64,000 nt of DNA. Source: Chitinophagaceae bacterium. GTDB lineage: Bacteria; Bacteroidota; Bacteroidia; Chitinophagales; Chitinophagaceae. Location of the stretch: contig CANFHA010000022.1 in NCBI GenBank assembly GCA_947446645.1, forward strand, positions 25,193-89,192, read 5' to 3'. The position numbers were made by a program, and so were the translations under genes. A model generated the notes under the pieces. The model was not told the DNA's origin. It was given only the letters and a program-made list of their open reading frames with translations, and did no database searches. Shown in pieces: positions 8,672 through 18,523 of this stretch; position 1 is the first letter of the stretch; the number at the start of each line of letters is the position of its first letter.

Positions 8672-10196
8672 CCATAGCTACTTCGCCCGTTACATAGGGC
8701 AACATTTCTTCAATATACTTACGCTCATTATTCAGCCGTGGCACTTTATTTTGTCCGCCCAGCTTGCCCTTATCCTTCAGCCAGCGCTTGAAGCCGCCCT
8801 TAGGCATCTGGTGTACTATAGGCATACGCAGGGCAATGTCCTTATGTCGCTTGGCCTCATAGTCTGAGTTGATGGCCTGCAGCGATTTATCCAGCAGGAA
8901 AGTGAAACGCTCCAGGGAAACAGGAAGATGGTCAAATTCTATGATCCATTCATGCGCCCCGTTTGATGAGCCTGTCATGTATACCGGTGCTGCAGAATAG
9001 TCTACTACCACGGCACCCGTTTCCGCGCACGCAATAGCGATTGCATTATCAGCATTATCTACGATCACTTCCTCGCCAAAGGCGTTCATAAAATGTTTGA
9101 GCCGGCCAGTCACTTTTATGCGGAAAGGATCCAGTGAAGTGAACTGGATAGTATCGCCCACTACATAGCGCCACAGGCCACCATTAGTGCTGATAACTAT
9201 CGCATAGTTTTTATAAAGCTCCACTTCCTTCAGCGTAAGGGTACGTGGATTTTCCTTCCCGTACTCGTCCATAGGCATGAACTCATAAAAAATGCCATGA
9301 TTCAGGAACAATAGCATACCCTCTTCATCTTCCCGGTCCTGGGCAGCAAAAAAGCCCTCAGAAGCGTTGTACGTTTCGCGGTAAAACATATTGTTAGACG
9401 GTACGAACTGCTCGAACTGTCTGCGGTACGGTGTAAAGTTTACGCCGCCGTGAATGTAAAGCTCCAGGTTAGGCCATATATCCAGCAGGTTGTTGGTACC
9501 GGTTATTTCAAATATCCTTTTTATCAGCACAATGGTCCATGTAGGCACACCCGCTATATAGGTCACGTTCTCCTTTATGGTGCTGTGGGCCATGCGCTCT
9601 ATCTTGGCTTCCCACTCGGCCATAATGGCTATAGAAAGCTCCGGCAGGCGGAACAGCTGGCCAGCAAACGGCATATTTTGCAATACTACTGCCGATATAT
9701 CACCAAAGAAAGACGCAGCATTCATCTGGTTTACCTGGTGGCTGCCGCCCAGTATAAGGCACTTGCCCGATGTAAGCGCCGATTGCGAATTCTGCCTCAG
9801 GTATAGTGCCAGCACATCTTTGCCCGCCCTGAAATGCGTATCATCCAGCGATTCTTTACTTACGGGTATAAATTTGCTTTTATCGCTGGTAGTGCCGCTG
9901 GACTTGGCAAACCAGGTAATGGGTGAGGGCCAGAGTACATTCTGGCTGCCCTCAAATATTCGTTGGATATATGGCTTCAGTGATTCGTAGTCGTTGATGG
10001 GCACATGTTGCTGAAACTCTGCAATACTATTGATGCGCTCAAAATTATACTTCTTACCATACTCGGTGAACTGCGCGGAGCCAACAAGGTGGTTGAATAC
10101 CTGCTGCTGAGTGTCAATAGGATTATGCATGAAGTTATCTATTGCGCTCTGGCGCAATTTGATAAAACCTCTGAATGCAGGACTCATTATACCCAT
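8661..10196 (-). CDS. GH3 auxin-responsive-promoter family adenylating enzyme
   Basis: 511 residues, full length for the bacterial GH3 family. Plant GH3 enzymes adenylate a carboxylic acid hormone and join it to an amino acid; the bacterial substrate is not known. Features are the ATP-binding segment WFAKSSGTTSDKSKFIPVS, YNASEGFFAAQD and a motif-III-like YRVVGD variant (WRYVVGDTIQFTS), followed by VTGRLKHFMNAFGEEV. No signal peptide, so cytoplasmic. It lies 39 bp downstream of lptB on the same strand and is probably cotranscribed. The convergent overlap with the upstream T9SS gene is 11 bp. Family assignment is firm; function is open. Confidence 0.9.
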   Translation of the reverse strand: MGIMSPAFRGFIKLRQSAIDNFMHNPIDTQQQVFNHLVGSAQFTEYGKKYNFERINSIAEFQQHVPINDYESLKPYIQRIFEGSQNVLWPSPITWFAKSSGTTSDKSKFIPVSKESLDDTHFRAGKDVLALYLRQNSQSALTSGKCLILGGSHQVNQMNAASFFGDISAVVLQNMPFAGQLFRLPELSIAIMAEWEAKIERMAHSTIKENVTYIAGVPTWTIVLIKRIFEITGTNNLLDIWPNLELYIHGGVNFTPYRRQFEQFVPSNNMFYRETYNASEGFFAAQDREDEEGMLLFLNHGIFYEFMPMDEYGKENPRTLTLKEVELYKNYAIVISTNGGLWRYVVGDTIQFTSLDPFRIKVTGRLKHFMNAFGEEVIVDNADNAIAIACAETGAVVVDYSAAPVYMTGSSNGAHEWIIEFDHLPVSLERFTFLLDKSLQAINSDYEAKRHKDIALRMPIVHQMPKGGFKRWLKDKGKLGGQNKVPRLNNERKYIEEMLPYVTGEVAMATS

Positions 10197-10235
10197 AGCG
10201 GTTGATTGGTTGAAAGGTTGATTAGTAATTTACTC

Positions 10236-11015
10236 TTAAAGCTCCCCGCTCACCATTGCAGATGCCGGGCGCAACGGCTCTATGTTTTTTCTCTTCAATT
10301 CAAAATTCTGCCCAAGGTACACCTTACGCACCTGTTCATCAGCTGCAAGGTCTTCCGCTGTTCCGGCCTTCAGTATCTTTCCTTCAAAAAGCAGGTACGC
10401 CCTGTCTGTAATAGAAAGCGTCTCCTGCACATTATGGTCGGTTATCAGTATACCTATATTCTTAAATTTAAGGGCAGCCACTATGCTCTGTATGTCTTCC
10501 ACTGCTATGGGGTCAATGCCCGCAAAGGGTTCGTCCAGCAGTATGAATTTCGGACTTACGGCCAGTGCCCTGGCGATCTCCGTGCGCCTTCTTTCTCCAC
10601 CACTCAGCACATCTCCATTGCTCTTGCGCACATGCGTCAGGTGAAATTCCTCCAGCAGTTCCTCAAGCTTATCGCGCTGCTGCGTCCGGGTAAGTTTCGT
10701 CATTTCCAGCACAGCCGAAATATTATCTTCAACCGAAAGCTTACGGAAAATAGACGCTTCCTGTGGCAGGTATCCTATGCCCAGCTGCGCACGCTTGTAC
10801 ATAGCCAGCCTGGTTATGTTCTCACCATCAAGAAACACATCACCCTTATCCGGTTTCACCAGGCCTACTACCATGTAAAACGAAGTGGTCTTACCCGCGC
10901 CATTCGGACCAAGCAGACCCACGATCTCACCCTGGTTCACCTCGAACGACACATTGTTGACAACCGTACGCTTGCCATACTGCTTTACCAGTCCCTGTGT
11001 CTGAATTTTTAGCAT
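10236..11015 (-). CDS. lptB: Lipopolysaccharide export ABC transporter ATPase LptB
   Basis: 259 residues. LptB drives extraction of lipopolysaccharide from the inner membrane by LptFG and its passage to the outer membrane. Walker A is GPNGAGKTT at residues 36-44, the ABC signature is LSGGERRR, Walker B is [12 protein letters not shown], and the switch His lies in [12 protein letters not shown]. LptB-specific runs such as [20 protein letters not shown] are present. The C-terminus ([20 protein letters not shown]) extends a little past the usual LptB end. The partner permeases are not in this window. Confidence 0.95.
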   Translation of the reverse strand: MLKIQTQGLVKQYGKRTVVNNVSFEVNQGEIVGLLGPNGAGKTTSFYMVVGLVKPDKGDVFLDGENITRLAMYKRAQLGIGYLPQEASIFRKLSVEDNISAVLEMTKLTRTQQRDKLEELLEEFHLTHVRKSNGDVLSGGERRRTEIARALAVSPKFILLDEPFAGIDPIAVEDIQSIVAALKFKNIGILITDHNVQETLSITDRAYLLFEGKILKAGTAEDLAADEQVRKVYLGQNFELKRKNIEPLRPASAMVSGEL

Positions 11016-11148
11016 TTCCTCTTTTGCGGCAAAAATAACGAATAGTAGCCGTATCGCATGTCATAGTCGTATAAGGCAACCCAACAGGCTGTATAAGCCG
11101 TGAGGCACTTTAACCTTTTTACAACAGAATAACCGCAGTAGCTTATGT

Positions 11149-11826
11149 TCACGGGCATGGATTGGGCGGTGGTTGGTTCACATCCCGCATGCAGCGTACA
11201 GAATATCCAAAGCCTTCGCTCAGGTCATAGTTATACGTATCATCATAGTTGATAAAAAAGTGCAGACCGGATTCGCGGTCGTTTCCAAGTTTTCGAGTCT
11301 CTATGGTCCACCAAAACGCTTCCCGGCCCACATAACTAAAAGTGCCGTTCTCATTTCTGCAGCCACCGGCAAGAGCATTAAATTTACTGGTGTTATCTCC
11401 ATTCCATGTGCTGCTCCAGCTATGCATGCCCTTCATTTTTTTTCCAGTACCCGGCCCTGCTATTTTTGAAAGTAAAATATCGAAATCAGCACGCGAGGGC
11501 ATGCGCCAGCAATGTGGGGCCACCCCTCGCTTTATAGCATACCAGTTATATAGCTTACCATACATCTGTCCGTAGCAAGGTTCATTGTCGTAGTTGCAGT
11601 AGCAGCCTATCTTCTTGTCGCAGTATTCTTTCCACTCCCTAGGCGTTTTTGCTTCCGGTATCGGTGCATCATCCCAATATTTATCGGTGTTCAGATTCTC
11701 AGCCATCCATAGCTGGCTGCCTATTTGTATGGTAGCTCCATTATAATTCGACTGCGCATTTAGCAAATAACAGCAGCAAAACAGAAGTATAAATACGATC
11801 GAAATTTTCCCGGGCAGAAAGAGCAT
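11149..11826 (-). CDS. FISUMP-domain secreted protein
   Basis: 225 residues. Residues 1-24 are a hydrophobic, Cys-rich signal peptide ending LLNAQ. The rest is a Fibrobacter succinogenes major paralogous (FISUMP) domain: IQIGSQLWMAENLNTDKYWDD, YGKLYNWYAIKRG, CWRMPSRADFDILLS, and the end GFGYSVRCMRD. Such proteins are exported and often occur as multicopy surface or lipoprotein families in Bacteroidota; the molecular role is not known. Its ATG follows the chaN-like stop by 1 bp (TGATATG), so the two are translationally linked. Confidence 0.85.
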   Translation of the reverse strand: MLFLPGKISIVFILLFCCCYLLNAQSNYNGATIQIGSQLWMAENLNTDKYWDDAPIPEAKTPREWKEYCDKKIGCYCNYDNEPCYGQMYGKLYNWYAIKRGVAPHCWRMPSRADFDILLSKIAGPGTGKKMKGMHSWSSTWNGDNTSKFNALAGGCRNENGTFSYVGREAFWWTIETRKLGNDRESGLHFFINYDDTYNYDLSEGFGYSVRCMRDVNQPPPNPCP

Positions 11827-11827
11827 A

Positions 11828-12754
11828 TCAATCCTTATAAGTTTTCGGCACCTTAGGATCCGTCATGATAATATAATCACCGTCCTTCTTGTAGTCGTCC
11901 CATTTTATGTTTGGAAAACTTTCATCGCTGCCGCTGGATATAATAAGCTGCTTAGCCTTTGGGCGGTAATGCTTCAGTTGCGCTGCTGCGGCAAAGCCTT
12001 CGTCGCTATGGAAACGGCCATTTACCTGCATTACCTTTTGCCCCTTGTGGTGCTTTAAATATTCCGATATGGAGTAAGCCATTGTCGCATCCCAAAGTGA
12101 CTGCGATAAAACCATATCAAAACCCGGCATGCCGCCCATAGCCGGCGCTGCTTTCTTGGCCGTGTCCGGCGCAGCAGAAGCATGCTGCGGTATACCTGTA
12201 AGTTTTTCGTAGTAATCGCCGCTGGCGGTATCATAAGGCACCGGAGCAAAATTAGCCTGCGATTCCTCAGGTAGCTTTAGCAGTTCTTCTTCGCCCTTTC
12301 TGCCAGCAAGGTTGTTGTATCTCACGGGTGAGTTAGCGCATACCACGTCCAGTCCTTTCTCTTTGGCCAATTCTACCATAGGTTTGTAATCGCGGTAATT
12401 GCTCCATGCCCTGGCGTCTTTGATAAAATGCTTTTCCCTTATAAAGCCTTTCAGATATTCATTCATCACCGGCTGCACGTCTCGCTCAAACATCTCCATG
12501 GAGAGAGCAACACTATTGCCATACTTCGCATACAGCAACTGGAAAATCATTTTTTCAAGATAATGGGTAACGCTGTCATTGTGTTCCTCTCCATAAAAGA
12601 GCACATCATGGTCGGCCATATCATTCACGATTTCATTCAGAGTTACTTCCTTAGCCAGCTTCACTGAGTATACGCGGTAATTAGCTTCAGAAAGTTTATC
12701 CTGGGCTGACAAAATAAGCGGACACAGCAAAAGAACGAGTGCAATTTTCTTCAT
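11828..12754 (-). CDS. ChaN-like (haem-binding uptake/Tiki superfamily) exported protein
   Basis: 308 residues with a signal peptide (residues 1-17, ending LILSAQ). The ChaN pattern is clear: DMADHDVLFYGEEHNDSVTHY, SVALSMEMFERDVQPVM, then AWSNYRDYKPMVELAKEKGL and QVNGRFHSDEGFAA. The GEEH and NGxFH motifs hold the conserved Glu/His residues of the EreA/ChaN/Tiki fold. The best-studied ChaN (Campylobacter) is a haem-binding lipoprotein; this one lacks a lipobox Cys, so it is probably periplasmic. An inserted Ala/Pro-rich loop (AASAAPDTAKKAAPAMGG) is unusual. Followed at once by the FISUMP gene. Confidence 0.85.
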   Translation of the reverse strand: MKKIALVLLLCPLILSAQDKLSEANYRVYSVKLAKEVTLNEIVNDMADHDVLFYGEEHNDSVTHYLEKMIFQLLYAKYGNSVALSMEMFERDVQPVMNEYLKGFIREKHFIKDARAWSNYRDYKPMVELAKEKGLDVVCANSPVRYNNLAGRKGEEELLKLPEESQANFAPVPYDTASGDYYEKLTGIPQHASAAPDTAKKAAPAMGGMPGFDMVLSQSLWDATMAYSISEYLKHHKGQKVMQVNGRFHSDEGFAAAAQLKHYRPKAKQLIISSGSDESFPNIKWDDYKKDGDYIIMTDPKVPKTYKD

Positions 12755-12865
12755 AAATGAAATTTGAGCAAAGGTATGATTTTGAAAGCCACGGATTTAT
12801 AGTGGCAGAATCAGTTCTTAATAGGCAAACCACCGGCAGATTAGAACTCTTAAAAAGTTCTTCTC

Positions 12866-13543
12866 TTATTCAAATCTTAACGCTTCCACCATCGCCCTAA
12901 CCTCACCTTCATCTGCAATATGATTTACTCCCCGCGCTACTAATCCCGAGCTGTGAAATTCTACTGCTTTTGTTTCGTGGGCCAGCTGGCCAATATTCGA
13001 TGATCGCACACTGCCGCCGGGCATAATAACGATACGGTTACCCGCTTGCGCTACAAGGTTTGCAAGCACTGCTGCTCCATCAATAGCCGTCTTTTGCAGG
13101 CCCGACGTAAGTACACGATTACAGCCCGCAGCGATAAGCTCTTCCAGCGACTCAAATGCATCCGGCGTGGCATCAAATGCTTTATGGCACGTAACACTCA
13201 TGGGGTGCGCCCATTCAGTTATCCGGCTCATAGCATCAATATCAATGCGCCCACCAGGCAGCAGCACACCGGTAGCTATTCCCGGGCAACCAAGCTCTCT
13301 GAATTTCAGAATGTCCTTCTTCATTATCGCCAGCTCATCCGCATCATACACAAAGTCACCGCCCCGTGGCCGCACCATTGGGAACACGGGGATCGATATC
13401 TTTTCTATAGCAAATTGCACAAGCCCATAACTTGGCGTGGTACCGCCCTGCAGCGGATCCATACAAAGCTCTATGCGGCCCGCGCCTGCTTTCTGCGCCA
13501 CCCTGCAGGACTGTATATTAAATGCACAAACTTCGAGTAACAT
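12866..13543 (-). CDS. cutC: CutC-family copper homeostasis protein
   Basis: 225 residues, a TIM-barrel protein. Typical CutC runs are LEVCAFNIQSCRVAQKAGAGRIELC, GGTTPSYGL, VFPMVRPRGGDFVYDADE, VTCHKAFDATPD and RVLTSGLQKTA, with IMPGGSVRSSNI near the end. CutC was linked to copper tolerance in E. coli, but the biochemical role is debated. Cytoplasmic. It lies 54 bp downstream of the glycosylasparaginase-type gene on the same strand. Confidence 0.92.
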   Translation of the reverse strand: MLLEVCAFNIQSCRVAQKAGAGRIELCMDPLQGGTTPSYGLVQFAIEKISIPVFPMVRPRGGDFVYDADELAIMKKDILKFRELGCPGIATGVLLPGGRIDIDAMSRITEWAHPMSVTCHKAFDATPDAFESLEELIAAGCNRVLTSGLQKTAIDGAAVLANLVAQAGNRIVIMPGGSVRSSNIGQLAHETKAVEFHSSGLVARGVNHIADEGEVRAMVEALRFE

Positions 13544-13597
13544 TTATCTAAGACTGATATTGATTAGCAAATAGGTTCACGGCAAAACTTGCCTATT

Positions 13598-14608
13598 TTA
13601 AAACAGACTAGGAGCATCAAAAACCTGCTCCACATTCCCGTTTTTGACCGCATAAGAAAACCCCTTTTGCAAAGCGAAGGCACCATATTTGCCACTTTTA
13701 TGCAGCGCCAGGAAACCTACCTGCACTTCCTTTGCCTGTTTTGGATTCCTGGCGGCAATTCGCTCCACAGCCTTCTTGCAGGCAGCCTGCGGGGAAAGCC
13801 CTTGCCGCATCAACTCCACCACCAGGTGAGCGCCCACAATACGTATCACTTCCTCTCCTACACCTGTGCTGGTGGCTGCGCCTACCTCATTATCTACAAA
13901 TAAGCCCGCACCTATTATCGGCGAATCCCCCACCCTGCCGCGCATTTTATAAGCCATGCCGCTGGTAGTGCAGGCACCGCTCAGGTCGCCCTTTTTATCC
14001 ATGGCTATCATACCTATGGTATCATGGTTCAGTTTGCCGCCGGGCATCATGTTCTCTATGTTGTTCTGCGGTTTGTATTTAGATTCTTTCAGCCATGCTT
14101 TCCACTCCGCTTCGCTTTTTGCTGTGAGCAGATTTTCTTTCTTAAAGCCATTTTCAAAGGCAAATTGTGTAGCGCCTTCTCCGGCCAGCATCACGTGCGG
14201 GGTTCTTTCCATTACCATTCGTGCCACCGATATAGCATGGGTCACATGCTCCAGGCAAGCTACGGACCCACACCTGCTGTTCTCATCCATTATACAGGCA
14301 TCGAGCGTCACTTTTCCATCGCGGTCTGGTCTGCCACCATAGCCTACTGATTGATTATCGGGGTCGGCCTCAGGCACCTTTACGCCCGTTTCCACCGCGT
14401 CCAGAGCCCTGCCGCCGGTCTTTAGTACTTCCCACGCCGCAGCATTTGCAGCCTTACCAAAGTCCCAGGTGGAGATAACGACCGGCTCATCTTTCACCGT
14501 GGCAAACTCCCCATCAGCCTTGGCGGTCCTTGCAAACAAATTCTTACCTGCCAACAGGGCCACTGAAGACAAAAAAGATAACTTAACAAACTTCCTTCGG
14601 TCAGACAT
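13598..14608 (-). CDS. Exported N4-(beta-N-acetylglucosaminyl)-L-asparaginase/isoaspartyl peptidase
   Basis: 336 residues from the ATG at 14606-14608 (an upstream ATG would add seven residues). The leader MSDRRKFVKLSFLSSVALLAG has the twin-arginine pattern RRKFVK, so Tat export is likely; tatC is 12 kb away. The Ntn-hydrolase precursor is cleaved before the catalytic Thr, here Thr197 in LNHDTIGMIAMD. Other family marks are GGRALDAVETGVKVPE, YGGRPDRDGKVTLDACIMD and GDSPIIGAGLFVDN. It would remove GlcNAc-Asn links from glycopeptides or hydrolyse isoaspartyl peptides. cutC follows. Confidence 0.9.
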   Translation of the reverse strand: MSDRRKFVKLSFLSSVALLAGKNLFARTAKADGEFATVKDEPVVISTWDFGKAANAAAWEVLKTGGRALDAVETGVKVPEADPDNQSVGYGGRPDRDGKVTLDACIMDENSRCGSVACLEHVTHAISVARMVMERTPHVMLAGEGATQFAFENGFKKENLLTAKSEAEWKAWLKESKYKPQNNIENMMPGGKLNHDTIGMIAMDKKGDLSGACTTSGMAYKMRGRVGDSPIIGAGLFVDNEVGAATSTGVGEEVIRIVGAHLVVELMRQGLSPQAACKKAVERIAARNPKQAKEVQVGFLALHKSGKYGAFALQKGFSYAVKNGNVEQVFDAPSLF

Positions 14609-14862
14609 GTAGAACAAAATTAGCAACATGAAGATAACAACATAAAGAAAGTATTTTACTATCTCCTACAAAAAAGCTGACGATGCAACACTTTAGTGTA
14701 AGTAGTTTTCGTATGTTCAATTTTAGCGGTCGTAATTAAAACAAGTAGATGGCTAGCGCACGCCTCCGGAAATTTCACGCCCCATCAAAAGTGCAAGGCA
14801 TTCATTACTGAACTACTGAATTGACGCCTGGAGCAACAAGTGACTAAGTTGCTGAATGGAAA

Positions 14863-14898
14863 TGGCCAGGTTCTATTGAAAACAATAAAACCTGGCCA
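14863..14898 (-). terminator. Hairpin terminator of the NHL-repeat gene
   Basis: TGGCCAGGTT (14863-14872) and AACCTGGCCA (14889-14898) form a perfect 10-bp stem, with an inner ATTG/CAAT pair around an AAAA-type loop. It lies 19 bp past the minus-strand stop at 14917. The following U-tract is weak. Confidence 0.65.
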
Positions 14899-14916
14899 CA
14901 CTAACTTATTTCGCAA

Positions 14917-17610
14917 CTACTGCTTAACGAACTTTCTTACGGCAGTTCCGGCGTCGCCGGTAAACCTGATGAAATAGATACCGGCTGGCAACATTTTCGT
15001 ATTCACTGATGCCTGGCCATTATCGATCGTCTGGCTAGTTATTACATCACCTATGCTGTTGGTGATGGTAAACGAGTTATATCCTGTATTATCAGCTCTT
15101 AAATTCAGCACGTCTGCTACAGGGTTTGGGAATACGGCAATTTGTGATTTGCTGGAAGTAGTTACAGCCAGTGATGCATGCCCCACAATATTCACAACAG
15201 AATTGGTAAGTACAACCGGATTATCATCGAAGAAAATGCCGGCGCCATTGGTCACTAGTGTTCCATCCGGCAATCCGGAGCGAGTGTTGATAGTGAACAT
15301 CACCATTCCGTTACATTGGTTATGATGGCTGCTATCCGGCAGATAGATATTAGGAAAGTCAAACTTGATGATGTTGTGTCCACCAGCCCTGATGGGTATG
15401 ATATTCATGGTAGCAGAACTTGCCAGTATCCGCATAGACGTTGGTATCACATTATCGCTAAGCGTGTCCATCACGTAGATATTATGCGCGGTATCATTGC
15501 CGGTATTCTCAAAGTCGATAGTATACTGAAGTTGCGTGCCCGAAGAGATGTAACCTTCCGGCATTACCGACATCTCATTAGGGTCATACGATGATTTTAC
15601 AGTATCAGTTTTAACATCGTTATTGTTTTCAGGATTGATATCCCCCGTAACTGGTGTTACTGAGTAATCAGAGTTAACAGTATCTCCCGGCATCAGCCAC
15701 GCACCCGGAACCTCACCTGTAAAATGCAGATAAAACTGTGGTGAAGTCGCCGAAAGCCCGCTGATATCCCATGTTGCGATATTACCTGCTACGGTCGATG
15801 AGGCAGGCGATGCGCTTTGAAAGTTATACTTTGGACTGATGTTGCTTGTAAACGTCGCCGTTTGCGCATCGCAATAAGCGTTATTAAGAATGATACTCCC
15901 TTCAAATCTGTGCCTGCCGGCTTTTGTATGGACAAATATCCCAAGGTCGAATGCCGTAGAAGTCGAACAGGACAGGCCTAAGAAACGTGTGTTGGAGTTA
16001 TAAAACTCAGTCTTCAGGGTATCGCTGACAATGCCGCCCGTTGGGCAGGACGCAAACATAGCGCCGGGTGTTGACAATACTTTGAAAGAATAAATATCGC
16101 CGGGATTACCATAAGCAGTATATGACAACCCTGACGTAACAGAAATAGTATCTATGGTAACACCATTAGAATCGACTGCTACGGTAACCGGGAAGTAATT
16201 ATAAGCCTCTGCGCTGTCCATGACACAGTTGGCGTTAGCATCATAATAAAACTGAACGGGAAGCGTAGTGCACAACAGATGATGATAAGAATAGCTAACA
16301 GAATCTATAGGTGCAGTACCATTCAGCAATATCATTTTCATCTCGTAGGTGCCGGCAACAGCATAGTCGTGAACGAAGCCCACACCCTCAACGTTAAAAG
16401 AAGAACTTGCAAGCGTATTAAGGCTTGAAGTGCCATCGCCAAAATAGGTGCGAACACTCAGCGGAGATGTAGATTGAGCAGTGACACCTATCTGCACACC
16501 TCCACATAAATTATCTAAATAAACAGAAAAGCTATCAGACACTACAGACGGTGGAATTGATATCTTATCTATATGATTACAAGATGGCGTGCTCGTAAAA
16601 AGCTCCAGGCTGGAGTTAAAAAATAGATAGTATGGGTCGATAGACGTCGCAGTAGCAGGAACTCCAAACGTTGGGCAGCCATTTACGCCATTCCCCGCAA
16701 CTGTAGATATAATACCGGCAGAATTTATTTTACGGATCACATAATTATAGCGGTCTACTATATAAATATCGCCAAAAGCGTTTATAGCAACATCTGAAGG
16801 TGAACTGAGTGAGGCCTGCGTGGCCATGCCCCCATCACCTGCATAGCCTGAAGTTGCGCCCCCCGCTATTGTACTGATTATGCCAGCGGTGTTAATTTTC
16901 CGTATCCTATTGTTAGAAAGGTCGGCTACATACACATTACCTGCCGGATCAGTACATATTCCATTCGGCACATATAGCTGAGCAGCGGTGGCGGGCCCAC
17001 CGTCGCCACTGAACCCGTTTACCCCCGTGCCTGCTATAGTAGTAATAATACCAGCCGCATCTATTTTTCTTATTCGCCCGTTCATTTGGGTGAAATACAC
17101 ATTGCCTGTTCTGTCTACTGTTATTCCGTCAGCAGTCGTTATCTGTGCTGCAGTGGCCGGCCCTCCGTCTCCACTAAAGCCCGTTGTCCCTGTGCCCGCT
17201 ATAGTAGTTATAATGCCTGCTGTATTGATTTTTCTAATAGCATAATTGGTGTGATCGGCAATATAGACATTACCTGCGTCATCAGTAGCAAGATCACCGG
17301 TACATACTGCAGCAGCCGTAGCAGGCCCGCCATCACCGCTATAGCCTACAGCACCCAGCCCGGCAATAGTACTAATGGTGCCAGAAGGATCGATTTTTCT
17401 GATTAAATGATGGATTGCATCCCCCACATAAATATTACCTGCGTTATCAATGGTAGCACCATTTGGAGTGCCAAGCGCCGCCAGTGTTGCTGGCCCACCA
17501 TCACCGGAGTATGCGCCAGAACCACTTCCTGCATAATTTGTTAGAATATTATTTTGTGCTGCTGCGCCAAGCGTGGCTAATAGGGCAATGAGGGTAAATG
17601 ATTTTCTCAT
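14917..17610 (-). CDS. NHL-repeat T9SS-exported protein
   Basis: 897 residues with a signal peptide (1-18, ending GAAAQ). Residues ~20-330 carry five to six NHL-type repeats of about 56 residues (GDGGPAT...GNIYVxDxxxxxIRKI...GIITTIAGTG), predicted to form a beta-propeller. Residues ~350-800 are beta-rich; the part SYDPNEMSVMPEGYISSGTQ followed by LQYTIDFENTGNDTA resembles the DUF11-like/conserved-repeat region common in secreted Bacteroidota proteins. The last ~75 residues are a T9SS type A sorting domain (VFPNPVADVLNL, ITNSIGDVI, AGIYFIRF). It should be delivered to the cell surface. The repeats are also visible as ~168-bp DNA repeats between 16.7 and 17.55 kb. A hairpin terminator follows. 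Confidence 0.88.
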   Translation of the reverse strand: MRKSFTLIALLATLGAAAQNNILTNYAGSGSGAYSGDGGPATLAALGTPNGATIDNAGNIYVGDAIHHLIRKIDPSGTISTIAGLGAVGYSGDGGPATAAAVCTGDLATDDAGNVYIADHTNYAIRKINTAGIITTIAGTGTTGFSGDGGPATAAQITTADGITVDRTGNVYFTQMNGRIRKIDAAGIITTIAGTGVNGFSGDGGPATAAQLYVPNGICTDPAGNVYVADLSNNRIRKINTAGIISTIAGGATSGYAGDGGMATQASLSSPSDVAINAFGDIYIVDRYNYVIRKINSAGIISTVAGNGVNGCPTFGVPATATSIDPYYLFFNSSLELFTSTPSCNHIDKISIPPSVVSDSFSVYLDNLCGGVQIGVTAQSTSPLSVRTYFGDGTSSLNTLASSSFNVEGVGFVHDYAVAGTYEMKMILLNGTAPIDSVSYSYHHLLCTTLPVQFYYDANANCVMDSAEAYNYFPVTVAVDSNGVTIDTISVTSGLSYTAYGNPGDIYSFKVLSTPGAMFASCPTGGIVSDTLKTEFYNSNTRFLGLSCSTSTAFDLGIFVHTKAGRHRFEGSIILNNAYCDAQTATFTSNISPKYNFQSASPASSTVAGNIATWDISGLSATSPQFYLHFTGEVPGAWLMPGDTVNSDYSVTPVTGDINPENNNDVKTDTVKSSYDPNEMSVMPEGYISSGTQLQYTIDFENTGNDTAHNIYVMDTLSDNVIPTSMRILASSATMNIIPIRAGGHNIIKFDFPNIYLPDSSHHNQCNGMVMFTINTRSGLPDGTLVTNGAGIFFDDNPVVLTNSVVNIVGHASLAVTTSSKSQIAVFPNPVADVLNLRADNTGYNSFTITNSIGDVITSQTIDNGQASVNTKMLPAGIYFIRFTGDAGTAVRKFVKQ

Positions 17611-17836
17611 TTATCGGTTTTTTTGGTTTTAAAAGAATAGAATGTGTTCAAAAGTATTTAATCGCAACTATTATGCCAATAATATTTACAATGTCACAAA
17701 ATAATAATATGCTCAGGCAGATCTACCTTATTCCAGCCATGCCATTGAGACATAGTTTTTGTTTTGCCTGGTATCAAGACTTATATAATCATTCACTCCC
17801 TTTTCATGGCCGTCCTTTATTTTGGCTGCCGTAGCT

Positions 17837-17864
17837 TTGCGCGAAGCGGCTTGCGGTAGCTTTG
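17837..17864 (+). promoter_or_regulatory. Promoter of the GNAT gene
   Basis: TTG (17837-17839), 17 bp, then TAGCTTTG (17857-17864) match the TTG-N17-23-TAnnTTTG Bacteroidota promoter. A second TAGCTTTG lies at 17832-17839, forming a short direct repeat. The ATG is 25 bp downstream. Confidence 0.6.
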
Positions 17865-17889
17865 AAACTTCTCCGCCTTACTCTTAAAA

Positions 17890-18405
17890 ATGAAAATAGA
17901 AAACTGCACTCCCTCAGACATCCCGGAAATATTCAGGCTATACAAGATCGCCTCCGACTACCAGCGATCAAAGCAAACTGTTGTGGTCTGGCCTGAGTTT
18001 GAGCGTGGGCTGGTAGAGCGCGAAGTGGCCGAACACAGACAGTGGAAACTGAGAATTGGCACCGAGGTAGCATGTGTATGGGCTACAACTTTTAGCGACG
18101 AACAGATATGGGAAGAACGGAATACAGATGCGGCAGTATATATACACCGTATAGCAACAAATCCCGGTTTCCGGGGTCACGATTTCGTTTCTAGCATTGT
18201 GCGCTGGGCTAAAGGGTTTGCCCGGGGGAACAACAAAACCTTTGTGAGGCTGGATACTTTAGGCAACAATGTGCGGCTTATAGAACATTATAAAAACGCA
18301 GGTTTCACGTTCCTGGGCATGTTTCAGCTCAAAGACACAATTGGGCTGCCGGAGCACTATCATGGCGTTCCTGCCTGTTTGTTTCAGCTTAGTGTGGACG
18401 AATAA
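17890..18405 (+). CDS. GNAT-family N-acetyltransferase
   Basis: 171 residues. The order of GNAT elements is visible: an N-terminal CTPSDIPEIFRLYKIASDY helix region, a central strand EVACVWATTF, the acetyl-CoA loop IHRIATNPGFRGHDFVSSIV (an RGHDF variant of the Q/RxxGxG/A motif) and the C-terminal RLDTLGNNVRLIEHYKNAGF. The acceptor is unknown. Cytoplasmic, monocistronic, preceded by a good promoter. Confidence 0.85.
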   Translation: MKIENCTPSDIPEIFRLYKIASDYQRSKQTVVVWPEFERGLVEREVAEHRQWKLRIGTEVACVWATTFSDEQIWEERNTDAAVYIHRIATNPGFRGHDFVSSIVRWAKGFARGNNKTFVRLDTLGNNVRLIEHYKNAGFTFLGMFQLKDTIGLPEHYHGVPACLFQLSVDE

Positions 18406-18496
18406 CGAGTTAAGACATCAAATAATATCACCAATTCTTTACACTTCTTTGACAAACGCCCTGCCCATGGTCAGTCGTAATCCTTTGGCGTTAAGT

Positions 18497-18504
18497 TAGT
18501 TTTG
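18497..18504 (+). promoter_or_regulatory. -7 box of the TolB-like gene
   Basis: TAGTTTTG matches TAnnTTTG exactly, 19 bp before the ATG at 18524. A -33 TTG is not evident. Confidence 0.45.
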
Positions 18505-18523
18505 CACAAAAACCATAAGGAAT

